NCBI RefSeq assembly: GCF_020283565.1
Contig: NC_060059.1
Location: 17,230,933 to 17,294,932, forward strand
From: Trifolium pratense
Taxonomy: Eukaryota; Streptophyta; Magnoliopsida; Fabales; Fabaceae
Direction: 5' to 3'
Length of the DNA stretch: 64,000 nt
In this document: in pieces, positions 14,901-27,460 of the stretch
How the letters are laid out: every line of letters starts with the position of its first letter
Numbering within the stretch: the stretch's first letter is position 1
Program-made: the position numbers and the translations under genes
Notes under the pieces: generated by a model
The model's input: only the letters and a program-made list of their open reading frames with translations
What the model was told of the DNA's origin: nothing
Database searches by the model: none

Positions 14901-15265
14901 AAGAACATAAAGCAGAGAAGAGAGACACGACAAAGAAATGTTTTGACCTTCTTTTGAAATTAGTGAAATAAGTTTCTTTAAGATTTTTAAATTACAATAA
15001 TTCCTTTTGTCAAAAAAAAAAATACAATAATTTTGGGTGTTATTTTGAGATTTTTCTAAATTATAAGAGTAATTTAAAAAAATTGTATTAAATAAGTCTT
15101 GAAATGACATGTTAAATTATTATTACATGTGGACTAATTAAAATGATACACCTCAACGGTGTACCGGTACATGACCACATAATATGTGTACCGGAGTGCT
15201 CACCATATATTTTATGTTTTTGAATAAAATTTGAATAAATATTTTTCGTTGATAGGCAAATGTTA

Positions 15266-16320
15266 GGAGGGTGTATTGGATTGAGATTTTATGAGATAAT
15301 TTTCGCAAAAAAAGTCTTGATGATTTTATGATATTTTGTTGGACTATATTGATTTTGTGAGATTTTAAAGATTTTTTTTACAAGACTTTTTTACAATCAA
15401 GATTTTTAACACATGATTTGAATGAATTTTGAGAGATTTTTTTTCAAAAGACTTTTTACAATCAAGATTTCATAATACTTTATATATTAGGAAACTTTTA
15501 TATATTTGGAAAATTTTAAAAGAATCAATAAATTTTAATAAAACAAATTATATTTTTTTGGGAATGCAAATATTTAAACAAAAAAATAAAAAACCCTTTT
15601 TTTTTTACGTATATGTTTTTAATCACCAATAAAAAGGTCACCACCACTACCATTGATGGGAGACGGAAGCAGATGAATGTGACGAAAAATTCGTTTGCTG
15701 TAAAAAGTTGTAATGAATCAAAAGTTTGTAAAAAAGATGTAGAATTTGTTAAAATATTTTTTGCAAAAAAACATATTTGATAGGTGAAGAAGAAGAAGAA
15801 GAAACTGGTACAATGATGATGAAAGTAAAAAGTTTTTGAGAGTTTAAAAAGTCTCAAGGCTTTTAGTGACATTGTTGAAAAAGTGAACAAAAAGAAAACA
15901 AGAAGAAAACCAGTGATGATGAACCGAGAAAGTAATAAAGAAGAAGAAGAAATTTGATATAGTGATGATGAAAGTAAAAAGTCTTGGAGCCTTCAAAAAA
16001 GTCTGAAGGCTTTTGGTGAGATTGTTGAAAAAGTCTATCAAGTGTATTTTCAACTAAAAAGTCTCTCAAAATCCATTACAAGGAAGAATTCATCAAAATT
16101 GGTAGACTTTTGAATACCCGTAGACATTTTAAAAGTAGTACAAAATCTCAATTGAATATCAACGGATTTTGTTGCCCTGAAAAAAAAATTGTTTGTCTTA
16201 ACTGAATACCACAAGATTTGTTTAACTTTTGTAAAAGTCTTGATTGAATACCTCAAGATTTTTTTGTCATAATAAAGTCTTTTAAAATCCCATGAAATCC
16301 CAATCCAATACACCCACCCT
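15266..16320. mobile_element. ~1.05-kb TIR element (GGGTGTATTGGATTG ends)
   Basis: The left end GGGTGTATTGGATTGAGATT is mirrored at the right by AATCCCAATCCAATACACCC. An imperfect 8-bp flank (AAATGTTA left, AGATGTTA right) would suit a hAT-type duplication. The interior is made of repeats of AAAGTCTT and ATCAAGATTT plus a GAAGAAGAAG segment. The Phe-rich minus-strand open frames here are translations of these repeats, not genes. Confidence 0.65.
15785..16035. repeat. Imperfect tandem duplication inside the TIR element
   Basis: GAAGAAGAAGAAG, ATGATGATGAAAGTAAAAAG, AGTCTCAAGGCTTTTAGTG and GTTGAAAAAGT occur in the same order twice, at about 15785-15880 and 15943-16035. Confidence 0.6.
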
Positions 16321-16450
16321 TAGATGTTACTTTATTATTAGAGGAGGTCGAGGATAAATGTTAGCAACAGAGATTGAACCGAATATTTACTTAATTTCCT
16401 ACAGTCGTATTTTTTCCCGGACTACACTTCCATAACAAAATTCAAGTAAT

Positions 16451-16966
16451 TTTTTTAACAGCAAATATATTATTAACCAGGTCTATGCACAACACGAACA
16501 AAGACCGGCATAAAAGTAACTACCTAATAGAGGTCCACCTCATAAACCCAAAATCAGAAAGACACCCCTCAGATTTCAGGCCACCGGAAGACACCAACCC
16601 AGCCCCAAAAGTTGCCACTAGATCGACTCTAACTCCCAATCTCGAATAAAAAATGATCGGCCCATCAGAATCCAAAAAACAGCTCCTTCAGGCAAATGTT
16701 GATGAGAAGACGGTAGAATGAGAACCTAGACAGACAACAAGTCCCCGCTCAAAGACACCCTACATTCCATACAACGACAGAGCTAACACACGCGGCAGCA
16801 ACTGACAGACAAGTCTCAGCTCGCAGACCACCTCAAAACAGTGAACACCGACCCGGAAGAGGTCAACAAGAAACACAAGAAACCTGCAAATCTCAACAGA
16901 TTTGGACACCATCAGAGACTCAAAAAAAATCCTGCAAATCTCAACAGATTTGAAAAATGGTTAGAG
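16451..16966 (-). mobile_element. 5'-truncated LINE with 12-bp target duplication
   Basis: AATTCAAGTAAT flanks the insert exactly (16439-16450, 16967-16978). Read on the minus strand it ends TATTTGCTGTTAAAAAAA, a tail also seen at 31815 and 62840 in the same orientation. It is GC-richer than the surroundings. No reverse transcriptase remains, consistent with severe 5' truncation. Confidence 0.65.
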
Positions 16967-17189
16967 AATTCAAGTAATAATATATGATTATTTAAGAGAT
17001 TGATTTTTTTCATATGTAAGTAAGTATTCTTTCAATAAGTTTTGAATAGAATAAAAGTCATCCATATTGGGACTAGAAAGTTTTCTTCTTGGGGTTTACC
17101 CTCTTTTGTTTACATAAAAAAAGTTGAAATATTGGGCCGAAAAAAAAAGGTGTAATTTAGCATTACATTGCTGCTTGCTATTTTTAATA

Positions 17190-17755
17190 TAATAACTGGC
17201 AGGACATCCGTGCGTTCGCACGGGAGTCGCGGCGTTGTCGCTCCTCGGTAACATAAAATAGTAAAAAATAAAAAGGATATATTATAATTATTTGATTAAA
17301 AAATTAGAAAAAAACAATGGTAAAACTATCACCAAAAATCATAGATCTTGTAAAAAATTGTATGAATATAAATATAGATAATGTAGAAATTATGTAAAAA
17401 TAGGCCACCTTATTAATATATTAGTAAAAACATAGGTCATATAAAAATCACCAAAAAAACTTAGGTCCACGTATTAAATATTTGAGTATAAATAGTCCCG
17501 TAAAAATTATTAAAAAATAGGAAATCATATTAATATGTTAGTGAAAATATAGGTCTCACAAAAATCATCAAAATAATTATGTCACCGTATTAAATATGAG
17601 TATAACCCGTAAAATTGTAAAAAAAAATAAAAAAATAGACAACTTAATTATTAATATATAAATAAAAATATAAGTTCAGTAGAAATCACAAAAAAAAAAA
17701 GTTTCTATATTAATATATGAGTATAAATATATGTCCCACACTGACAGAACACACC
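17190..17755. repeat. Degenerate tandem repeat after a CCGTGCG palindrome
   Basis: Starts near the palindrome ATCCGTGCGTTCGCACGGG. It continues as degenerate units of roughly 110-120 bp, each with TATTAATATATTAGTAAAAA-like sequence, a TAGGTC block and AAAATCACCAAAAA-like sequence. Family not identified. Confidence 0.45.
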
Positions 17756-17790
17756 AATTAAACTATATTTTTAATAGAAAAAGACCAATT

Positions 17791-18176
17791 CTAACATGAA
17801 CAAGTGCATCATGTCTTTCATGGTGCACAAGTTAATGATATCAATATAACGAATATGAATTTTACAAATCCACCGTTGGATTGATAGTTTATATCATATA
17901 GATCATTCATGTCAAATTTTAAAGAAATTTAAAATCATATTATATGTAATTGAGACCCATCAAGATTAACGGTTTATGAGTTTTTATTAAATACCGTTAA
18001 TTTTGATAGATGTCAATGACATATCATATGATTTTCAATTTCTTTAAAATTTGAAATAGATGATCTATTTGATACAAACTTTCAATCCAACGGTAGATTT
18101 TATAAAATTCGTATTCGTTATAACGATATTGTAAACTTGTGCATCATGAAAGACATGATGCACTTGTTCATGTTAG
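17791..18176. mobile_element. MITE with GTGCATCATG ends and shared core
   Basis: CTAACATGAACAAGTGCATC is mirrored at the right end by GATGCACTTGTTCATGTTAG. The core (CCACCGTTGGATTGATAGTT and ATAGATCATTCATG, with their inverses) is the same as in the elements at 19066, 26481, 39743, 43653 and 55894, but the outer ends differ. No clear target duplication was found. Confidence 0.7.
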
Positions 18177-18589
18177 CTAAAGCCTTCATTCATTCGATCC
18201 TTGGTCATAATATAGTCATTAGTACGTATAAATATAATAAGAAGAAAATAACCAACAATGAATTGTTTCAAGTGCTAAGAGTTTTGGTCGCCTTAGACAT
18301 GTGATCAGGACTTTAATTTCTGGCTCGTGTGTATGGAGAAAATTCGATTGAGAGGGAAGAACTCACCTTGTATGCCCCACAGATTCCCCGATGGAGATTA
18401 GTCATCGTTAATAACGGTGGAAACTTCGTACTAATATCATGGTAAAAAAAGAAGAAAAGAATGTATTAACAATTTAGCACGGTACACTTTGCCACCTCAA
18501 TGTTAGATGTTAGAAAATATTTTATTGAGATTTTTATATTAGAATATGTTGACGGTGATTTATTAATACTAGGAAGTGGTATTTTTACA

Positions 18590-18900
18590 TTCCAGCAGAA
18601 TAACGGACAATCTAGGACTTGAATTAAATCTTTTGTGGGTTCTCAGTTAACATGTTTACGATTGTTTCAAATTGTGTATATGATTCGGCGTGTTTGAGTA
18701 ATAATCTACGCACATATAAACTTGAACATGAAGATAAATTGGAAAAAACTATAAATTGCTGAAATGTAAATTGAGTTCATACATCAATCGAGAGTTTACA
18801 GCCTACGTTAAGAAGTGTATCCTTATACTATTTTTTTTTGTGTGTTAACGTGCGAATGTGTTTCTGTTTTAGGCAGTGTATTATTCTTTCAAAAATGAAC
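18590..18900 (+). repeat. Repeat related to 54720-55010
   Basis: Blocks AACGGACAATCTAGGACTTG, ATCTTTTGTGGGTTCTCAGT, GCGTGTTTGAGTAATAATCT and AAGAAGTGTATCCTTAT appear in the same order in the 54.7-kb copy. Both look like parts of an LTR or untranslated retroelement segment, but no diagnostic feature is present. Confidence 0.5.
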
Positions 18901-19065
18901 TCCCTAAAACAACTAAGTTTCTCCTATTTATAGAGAAATGAAAATGTCTGAGTAACTAACACCATCACAAACAAAAACAAAACAAATCCATTTTTTAGTG
19001 AATATCTAAAAAATATTCAAATATCACCAATTTAATATTCACTTATTTAATAGATCATATTAAAT

Positions 19066-19284
19066 TACACCGGTGTAATATTTGAGTAATGTTACACCAC
19101 TCAATAACGCTTTAATGAATACAAATTTTACAAAATTCATCGTTCGATTGTAAATTTATATCACACATAGATCATTCATATTAAATGTTACAAACAATCT
19201 AAAATTGTTTGATAAGTTGTTGAGATTCGTCAAGATTAACGATTTATATATTTTTATTGAATATCGTTAATCTTGTTGATAAAA
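19066..19284. mobile_element. Half MITE (ACACCGGTGTAA family), truncated
   Basis: It has the left end (ACACCGGTGTAATATTTGAG) and the core up to the centre of symmetry of the elements at 39743 and 55894, then stops at TTAATCTTGTTGAT. The mirror-image right half is missing. At the break it meets a Stowaway-like ACTCTCTCTGATC sequence. Confidence 0.65.
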
Positions 19285-19782
19285 TACTCTCTCTGATCAT
19301 TTTTTAGATTCATCGAAATACATTAGATTTTTAATGAATCTAAAAACTAAATTTTCATAATAATATATAACATGAAGAGAGTATAAAAGTCAAAATAGTA
19401 TCACAATAAAAGATTCTCTTAAAAACATTTAGAATTTTATGACCCAAAATAAAAACATTGAATCTAATGTAAAATCTAAATACAGTTCTGGATTCCAAAA
19501 TGGTAGTTTTCGTTGTATTATTCCGTGTTACTACCTTACTGTTTCACCGAAAGCGTCCATTTCCTTCTTTCCTAAGAAATCGCGTTAACTAACGCCATGT
19601 CACATCTGCATATTTACACTTTTAGCCCCAACATTTTCCTCAATTATTTTCTCTTCTTCTTCCATTACCACATTCTCTCACTGTCCTTTATTATACTAAC
19701 TACTTTTCCAGGAAACTTTCATAATTTCCTGGAAAATTATTTTCTCATTCAACTCAAACCCACTTATTATATTTCTCTACCT

Positions 19783-19790
19783 ATTTATAC
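19783..19790 (+). promoter_or_regulatory. Putative TATA box of the XBAT gene
   Basis: TATTTATA lies about 100 nt upstream of the ATG at 19892. An AAACCCTAAAAAA motif (a plant telo-box-like leader sequence) follows near 19840. Confidence 0.4.
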
Positions 19791-19891
19791 CAAAAAAAAA
19801 CAAACATTCTTTTTCTTAAAAAAACCTACAAATAATAAAACCCTAAAAAAAAATAAAATCTGATTTTGCTTTTGAATTCGTCATTTTTCTG

Positions 19892-22800
19892 ATGGGACAA
19901 GGGCAATCGAAAAGCGAATTGCTCTACCAGCAAGTTAGTTATGGGAATTCCGATGGAATCAAAACCCTTCACAGAGAAGGTGCAGGTCTTGAGGTAAACC
20001 AATTCTGTTGAAATTTCCACCAATTATGTTAATTTCGTTATGATAATGATGATGATGATGATAAGGGTTTGGATCAATTGGATTTTATTGTTGATTTGAT
20101 TATCAATTTATGATGATTTTGTTGATATTTGATGCAGTATATGGATAAAGAAGGAAAAACACCCCTGATTGTTGCTTGTATGAATCCTGAGCTTTACAAT
20201 GTTGCTAAAACTTTGATTGAACTCGGAGCAAATGTTAATGCTTATCGTCCCGGTATTGATCTCTTTTTGGTTTGTTATGGTTTTTTATTCAAGTAATAAT
20301 TAGCTTTATTATGAAATGATGTTGACTGCTATGATTGCAAGTAAATGATGGTTACTTCTAAGAAACATGAATGTTGCGGTAAATTGCCATTGGGCAAAAC
20401 TTGATAATTGGTACTCAAAGTTACCCTACCAGTTTTCTTATATTGAAGTAAGATAGCAATTCCGATGGACAAAACTCGTTGCCTTAGGCCAGCAGATGTC
20501 CTGGTGTACGGGTGGGAAGGAGTAGGAGGGAAACATGCATGTGTGGACTTGATTGGATTTTTCCCACTTGTAGGATTGAGGACTGAGGCTTTAATTGTGG
20601 GACAGACAGCCCTCAAAGCAACTTCAAGCATGGTGGCAAAACATGAGAAAACTCTCAAAGGCAAAAATGTTTTTGTACCATTTGCCTTTGACATATTTTT
20701 GGCTTCTTAGCACTAAAGGTTGTGGATCTTATGAAAAGAGTTCAAAGGGTACAAATGTAGTTTTTAAGCGGATTGATTTTGCCATCCAAAAAGGGTTAGC
20801 GGCACAGCTTGTTGTCTTTCATTCCTGTGTGTGTGTATATATACATATGAGCATGAGCTAGTACATTCCTCAGTTTATATGATTTATTGTTTTTGCTGTT
20901 ATTCTTAATTTTTCTGGACGTATTGTAGTGGAAACTGAAAATGCAAACTTTTAACTACTGTTTAGGTCGTCATGCTGGGACTCCGTTGCATCATGCGGCT
21001 AAAAGGGGCCTTGAAAGTATTGTTAAGTTACTTCTTTTGCATGGAGGTATGGTCGAGTGTCTTTATATAAGCAGTGATGTGACTATTTCCATTTGTTTGA
21101 GTTTTACAATAGTGTCCAATAAATGTTATTTGTATATGGGATTGACAGTTTAACTTTGCAGCCAATCCTTTGATCTTGAATGATGATTGTCAAACTGCTC
21201 TTGAGGTTGCCAGGGCTAAAGGAAACGCCAATGTTGTTCGTGCAATTGAGGTAACTTCTTTAGTGTTATATCATAGTGTTGGTGTATGAAGTTGAAATGG
21301 CTGACTCTCCTTCTCTTTATCTTGATACCTAAGTACATAAGTTCTTCAAATGATGAGTACTTTTTTGCAGAGTCATATATGCTTGTTCTCTGGTTGGTTA
21401 CGGGAGTTTCATGGACCTGGGTTTCTAGAAGTAGTTGCTCCTAATTTGGTATCCAGAAAAGTGTGCGTATCGTGTGACATGTTGTTGAAGCATCTCAGTT
21501 TACTTCTGCATTTTTCATTTTATGGCTAATCATTCTAGTTTTGGCCTTGCATCCAGACCACTAGCAATTGTTTTAGAGAGGTTCTTATAGTAAAAATATG
21601 TTATTATATTCATTGGTTAATCTTTTTTACAGTTGGGCGGTAGTTTTACCAGTAGGCTCCCGTGTTCTCACCAGGCCTTACAAGTTGGAGCTTGCCGTAT
21701 ATTATACTTTGCAGGTACTACATAATTAGTTAATTATCCTTTCACATATACACACACAAAGTAATAAGTCTATGTTCCATTGAGAGGAAGAAGTTTTAAC
21801 TACTATATTTTAATTTTTTACAATGTGGAAAAATGTTAAACTATTACAGGGACATTGAAATGATTGTAGTTAGTTTTTTGTTTACACTTAAAACTAACAT
21901 GTAAGAATTGAGTTGGTTCTTTTCATTTGTCTAGATATTATTCCCCTATCATAATATCTATTTATATGTCCTCTCAAAGCATATAATTAAATGAACAGGA
22001 TGCACGACCACGTACACTTGTTGCTCTGTGGAAGGCCAATTTAGAAGAACCAAAGCTTCGCCAATCTGAACCCTCAGTGGCAATTAGTGATAAGACTACG
22101 AGTAATCTCCTACACTTAGTTCTTTTTCTTTTCTGTCTCATCATTTTTCTGTTTTGGTCATCCATGCCTTGTCACAATTAGTTTTTGGTATTTATGTTTC
22201 CTCGATTTATATCTTTCTTATTTAGATTTTGTAGTATAACCGTATCTTAGTGGAGATAACGGAAATTGAGATGAATTACTGGGGTGTGGGTATTTAGAAA
22301 CCTCAATTTATATTTTTATTTTCTTTCAAATTTACAAGCAATACCATATCTTTTAAATTTGCCTTTAGCAAAGTTCGAAGTGCACAATCATATTTGTAAA
22401 AACTTTGTGACAATATGTGGAGATCAATAACTGCCTCACTTGTGCCTGCAATATGTAACGTGGAATATTACACTCCACTCAGACCATTCCCCAACCTTTG
22501 TTTTACTCAAGGTTGCCAAACTCCAAAGTTTCAGGAAACTGTTGGACTTTGTAAACTTGGGCATAAACTCTTGCAATACCTCGAAAATTCATTTAGAAAA
22601 TATATCACAGTACCCCAAACATAATTTAATTGCATATCCATAACCAATACTCAACATAATAAAACTGAACAAACAACAAAGGAACAAAACTGATGTCACA
22701 CCGAACCGTCAAATCATACCAGCCCGTCACCTAATAGTATTTCATAGTTTAACAAAACTGAACAAAAACAAAGGATGAAAGAAAAAAAAAACCAGAATAC

Positions 22801-24880
22801 ATATAGCAGAATGAAGGCAATTCAACCAAAGTACACAGCAAATAAGCTATGTGTTTTGAGGCCTTAACCATGTGTGAGTCCAAACTTTAAAACTCGCTGG
22901 TATAATCTAGAGTTCACTGGTAGTTGTTAGTTTACTTAAAGTAGTGCAAGTTTGACTGTTCAACAGAAAAGTGAGTTTATATGCAATAAGTCTGTTTTGA
23001 ATTTTGATCCTTCCTTTTTGACTGACTTTAATTCTGTTGAATCGTGTCCCCTTTCCAGAAACACGCCTTAAATTTGGGCCCGCAAGTGAGAATGACAGGC
23101 AACAACTTACATGGTTTTCTAATGCTTGCAAAGGAATTCCACAGGTTTGTTCCATGTGATATATACTGTTGTTATTCTGTTTTTACATTTCTCTTCTGTG
23201 TTTTGTTTGAGACTTTGCATTTGGATTGGAATATTGTGATTATTAACTGTATAAGCAACTAATAGGTTGATCTGTATGGAGTACCTTTCTTTTAAAGAAA
23301 AAAATGATTAAGACGAAGAGAAGATGCGAGGGGAAAAAAATTTAGTATAAAAATCCTCTTCACTATAGAGCAAAAACCAAAACATCAATGGTTCAAAGCT
23401 TGCCAAATACCTCAACATATCAGTTAGGGAAATGCCCTTAGAATGTCCAAGTTCTTCGGACCAAATAGAAACCAAGCATCTGATCTTATCCCATATCAGC
23501 TATTGTTCCAAAGAAACCTTGTTAAATGTTTGAGTTACACTCAGCCCATATGCAGCAATATGGTGCATGGATTGCACATTGCCACAAAAACTTGCACTAC
23601 TTAGTATTTATTCCACCAAAACATTTCAAACTAATCATTAAAATTTGGTATAGGGATCTAAGAAAAACCATAGGCCAAACAATTAAGAACTTGGATTCTT
23701 ACTGTGGTTGTGTTATGAAAGAGGGAGAATAATTTGCGTTTTCTCTCCAAAAAAATTATCTCGTGGATAATTTCTCCGTCAGGAATTATTTTCTCTTTAT
23801 CTTGTAAAATGCTTGACTAGCTAAATGGAGGGATCTTTTCTTCCATAAAAAATCAGTATTTGATTTGCTACATGACATCTACCGAATCAGTACAGTTTTA
23901 ATTTTACTAATAATGGAAGGTTTCTTTATCTCATTTTTTTTTCTTCCAGAAAACCAATAAATGGTGCAAACATTCCAATACCCTTCCCATCAGAATGTTA
24001 GTTTAATTATTATTTCCTCTGGCATTTTACCTTGATTTCAGTACCTATACAAATCTTCAAAGCACGCATTATACAGCCTTTCCATTTTCTTTATTTCCTT
24101 TGTCTTCTCGAATTACATTTTTCTGGTATCCAACCCCTAATTGCTTATTTTCAAAAACGATTAATAAAAAAAAGTAATGATATTTTTCTTTCATAATCAT
24201 TTGATGCATAACCTGCTTGCTCACTGCATAATGGTTGCTAAAACTTTGAATATTTCTAGGTAAATCCAGCATTTTTGCAAAATAATGTGCCTACAGTTCC
24301 ACCAACAGCGCCCCCTGCTGCTGAAGACCCAGAATTGGCTATGGCTATCCATGCTTCTCTTCAGCATGCCATTCAGGAGAGGCCAAGCTTTCCTGATGCC
24401 CAACCAAACTCTCAAGCAAGCTCTTCTATCAGTGGAGTGAATGAAGTGCAAGGTTTTCTTGGTACACCAAATACAAATGCTAATGAGTCTGTACATGAAG
24501 CTGTTCCAGCTGGCAATGTCTCTGCTGGCCATACTGCCAGTGATCTGAATTTCAATCCATCAGCTCCTCCATTTGCTGATGATGTTCCATCAGATGGCCC
24601 GATTCATTATCCTTCAATTGATTTGAGCCCTGTTGATGTATCATCTCAAGTAGTTGAGAAGCTATCTAACGAAGCTGGAAAAACTGCTGATGGAAAACCT
24701 GCTGATGGAAGTGGCTCAACGTGTGTGATATGTTTAGATGCTCCAGCAGAAGGGGCATGCATACCCTGTGGCCATGTTGCTGGATGCATGTCTTGCTTGA
24801 ACGAGGTTAAAACAAAGAAATGGGGTTGCCCTGTTTGTCGAGCTAAGATAGACCAGATCATAAAGCTATATCACGTTTGA
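19892..24880 (+). CDS. XBAT35: Ankyrin-repeat RING E3 ubiquitin ligase, XBAT35-like, 9 exons
   Basis: Predicted to transfer ubiquitin to substrates recruited by its ankyrin repeats. Exons: 19892-19993, 20138-20252, 20966-21046, 21162-21250, 21371-21462, 21633-21714, 21999-22101, 23059-23144, 24260-24880. They total 1371 nt and encode 456 aa, close to Arabidopsis XBAT35. All introns are GT-AG and in phase. MGQGQS fits an N-myristoylation signal. Ankyrin repeats lie at about residues 42-70 (TPLIVACMN, LIELGANVNA) and 77-130 (GTPLHHAAKRG). DPELAMAIHASLQHAI (about 273-288) resembles a ubiquitin-interacting motif. A C-terminal RING, CVICLD through CPVCRA (405-443), has a GH pair (CGHV) in the His position. 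The exon 8 segment matches XBAT35 (KTRLKFGPASEND). Intron 2 contains a TE fragment. XBAT34 or a closely related paralogue is possible. Confidence 0.93.
20440..20830 (+). pseudogene. TE-derived fragment in XBAT intron 2
   Basis: Encodes RPADVLVYGWEGVGGKHACV, DLIGFFPLVGL and FVPFAFDIF. After a frameshift it continues DLMKRVQRVQM and FKRIDFAIQKGLAAQL. The minus-strand fragment at 63693-64000 encodes the same domain. I know it as a recurrent, usually broken, transposon-derived sequence in plant genomes, probably the C-terminal part of a retroelement protein, but cannot name the family. It is intronic and does not enter the mRNA frame. Confidence 0.6.
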
Positions 24881-26470
24881 GGGTTGAAATAGTGCAAGAA
24901 GCTTACATGCTCTTGCCTGTTATATGAGTAGCAGTACATGAAAAGATGAAAATGCATATTCAGTTAAGAATCGGTTTATGGCAAGAAAAGACAAACAGAA
25001 AAATGTCTATACTAGAAGTATCCGCATCCGACAGGGTTTGTTGTGAATATATTTATTTCATATGCTTTATTCTATGTGCTCGTGGGTTTAAAATTATTAC
25101 TTCTGGAAGTGAATTGTGAAACTGGTGTAAATAATAGGTCTGGGACATCGAATACACCAAGGTTTTTGACCAATTTTGGTTTAATGTCGAATAGACTAAG
25201 TGAAAAAGGTGTTCCCGGGAGACCTGGGATCTGTATTACAACACATGAAATTTATGTGCACTATTTAGATTTGCATTGTGTTCTTTTATAAAGTCTATTT
25301 ATTTAAAGTAGAAAACTTAGATACAGTTCTAAATATGTTGTTGGTCCTGTTCACCTATTAAATTGGAACATCTGTATTTTTATTTTTAAAATCAAAATAA
25401 TTCTTTCTCTCTTCATGTCTCTATTTTCCCTGCAAACATATCTGTTTTAAGGAGGGTATCTCTATTCAAAATTATTCTTCTTCCTCAATGCATTGATCAA
25501 GATCATTCCTCCTCTCTTTACTTCTGTAATGTAACCATCTTTCTATTTTGGCTATTCCACCAAGATTCAAGTTTCTGTCGCGCGGCTAATCCCCCCTCCC
25601 TCGTGTTGCTCACAATCTCCCTTCTACGTTAGGGTATTTTGCATGTGACCGACCCCTTTGATTCCTTAACACACTTTTTCATGGTCCTTCAAGTTTGCTC
25701 GTCAAAAAATTAATTCTTCGTTGGTGGATGATGATAGTAATGACCACAATAAACAACACATTGTACAACATATATTTTCTCCGGTCACTATTATAAGCAA
25801 ATTTGATTAATTTAGTACATTGAAAACGTGATGTATTTGGAGTATGTCTATTGTTGTCAATATTTGCTACTACTCATTTCATGTGTGTTTTTATGTTATG
25901 TCGTGCTTAAGCATTCATAGGATTTCACCTATTTATTAGTAGCCTATTAGTGTGCTTAGACCTTAGCCTATTAGGATTTCACCTCGTTAGTTAGTTAGTA
26001 TAGGCCTGTTAACTAGTTGTTATTAGATAGAAATTGCACTCATTTGTATTTTAACACTTTTATTTGTATCAATTATATTAATTTCAAAACAAAATTTCTC
26101 AAAGTTTTCTCTCTTTGATTCTTAACATATATCAACTTTTTTGAGACTAAATTAACAATGCTAAAAAAAAAACAATGCTAAAACATATTCCAAGTAAAAC
26201 TTCACAAAAGTAGATAATTTAAAGGATTAGGTTGGTCATAAATATTGAGCAAGACATTTAAATTGAAGATGTTATTAACTGTTAAGAAAATCAATTGTTA
26301 TGCTGATTTAAGTTTGTCTGTTGTGTTGACAAATTTTGCATGCTATAATTGGAAGTGACATCTCCAGCTGTTTGACAATAACCTATAATTGATATATTCT
26401 TGCAAATAATAGACTTCAATTAGAATTTATTCTCCGCTTGAACTTTAAATTAATTTTTGTCTAGAAATCA
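24881..26470. other. 3' flank of XBAT and intergenic DNA
   Basis: The first 150-400 nt probably hold the XBAT 3' untranslated region. The open frame at 25043-25291 resembles no protein known to me. Beyond that is AT-rich sequence with no clear element. Confidence 0.4.
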
Positions 26471-26480
26471 CATATATTAA

Positions 26481-26848
26481 GACTAATGCTTGCAAGTGGT
26501 CCACCGTAGACAAGTGATCTACCGAATATGAATTTTACGAAATTCACTGGATTGAAAGTTTATATCGTATAGATCATCCATAAATTTTTTAATTTTTTTT
26601 TTTAAAATCATTTGATATGTTATTGAGACCCATCAAGATTTACGTTATTTAATAAACCGTTAATCTTGATGTGTTTCAATAACATATCAAATGAATTTCA
26701 ATTTTTCTAAATTTTTCTATGGATGATCTATATGAATATAAACTTTCAATCCAACGATGGATTTTGTAAAATTCGTATTCGTTATAATGTTATTCATGAC
26801 TGGTCCACCATGAACCACTTAATGAAGTGATCCATATTAGAATTTACC
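26481..26848. mobile_element. Mutator-type MITE with GGTCCACC ends and shared core
   Basis: CATATATTAA repeats exactly outside the two ends (26471-26480, 26849-26858), a 10-bp duplication. The right end, read inverted, is GGTAAATTCTAATATGGATC, the same as the left end of the element at 43653. The core again contains TTGAAAGTTTATATCGTATAG, here in two mirrored copies. About 368 bp, non-coding. Confidence 0.75.
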
Positions 26849-26939
26849 CATATATTAATTACTTAATAATACCAAAATAATAAAGGTGAAAATAAACTAC
26901 CAAAGAAATAAGATGGAAATAAATAACACATTTTATACG

Positions 26940-27460
26940 GGGATTTTTTTTTTTAAGCAAGCTAAACTTATTTCATTTCATCAATGATAACAGAGGAAAT
27001 ACAACTAGGAGGATGATAAAAAGTAGTGGGGCTAGACTGAAATACAGACGCTATGGTTAGATTGTGAGCGATTCTATTAGCTTGTTGCCGGATAAATGCT
27101 ATGTTGTAATTAGCATTAGCGGAGAGAATAGACTTACAAGTTGACAAAAGAGTACCTAGTTCATAGAATCATATTCTCATATTTATAATCATTAGTAATT
27201 GCATTAACTACCGTTTGACAATCACTTTCAAAGATGACCCTCTCAAAACCATTTGTCATAGCAATTAACAAGACATGTTTCAAAGCAGAGGCTTCACATT
27301 CAGTTGGTGATACTTCAAAAGGGAAAACCATGGTGTGAGCTTGAACAAGAGAACCATGATTGTCACGGAAGCAGATATCAATACCAAATTTACCTTCACT
27401 AGTGAAAAGAGCACCTTTTACATTGCATTTGAGCCAATTTTCTTCCGGATGTTCCTGTTA
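26940..27460 (-). pseudogene. LINE 3' fragment with RNase H domain
   Basis: The minus strand reads WLKCNVKGALFTSEGKFGID, ICFRDNHGSL, then SPTECEASALKHVLLIAMTN and ERVIFESDCQTVVNAI. This is the plant LINE-type RNase H domain (KCNVKGA for the first Asp strand, ECEA, ESDCQ), with the first catalytic Asp replaced by Lys. A T-run at 26945 is the A-tail of the minus-strand element. The reverse transcriptase is missing. Confidence 0.75.

Larger units (their letters stand above)
11465..15204. mobile_element. 3.74-kb non-autonomous Mutator-like element
   Basis: The termini are inverted for about 45 bp: GGTGAATTCTTCGGTACACA at the left and, read inverted from the right, GGTGAGCACTCCGGTACACA, both continuing through ATTATGTGG into GTACCGGTACAC. 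ATATATTTT is repeated exactly outside both ends (11456-11464, 15205-15213), a 9-bp target duplication typical of Mutator-like elements. No transposase can be read inside. The interior carries two nested TIR elements (13104-13467, 13699-14413) and a GC-richer segment at 14440-14900 that could be captured gene sequence. Confidence 0.8.

Noticed and set aside
15525..16313. Overlapping Phe-rich minus-strand open frames
   Set aside because: They are translations of GAAGAAGAAG and AAAGTCTT repeats inside a TIR element, with no conserved domain.
24221..24861. Antisense open frames over the last XBAT exon
   Set aside because: They are shadows of the RING-containing exon on the other strand, with no independent support.
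25043..25291. 82-aa open frame downstream of XBAT
   Set aside because: No recognisable domain, and it lies in the probable 3' flank. Likely chance.
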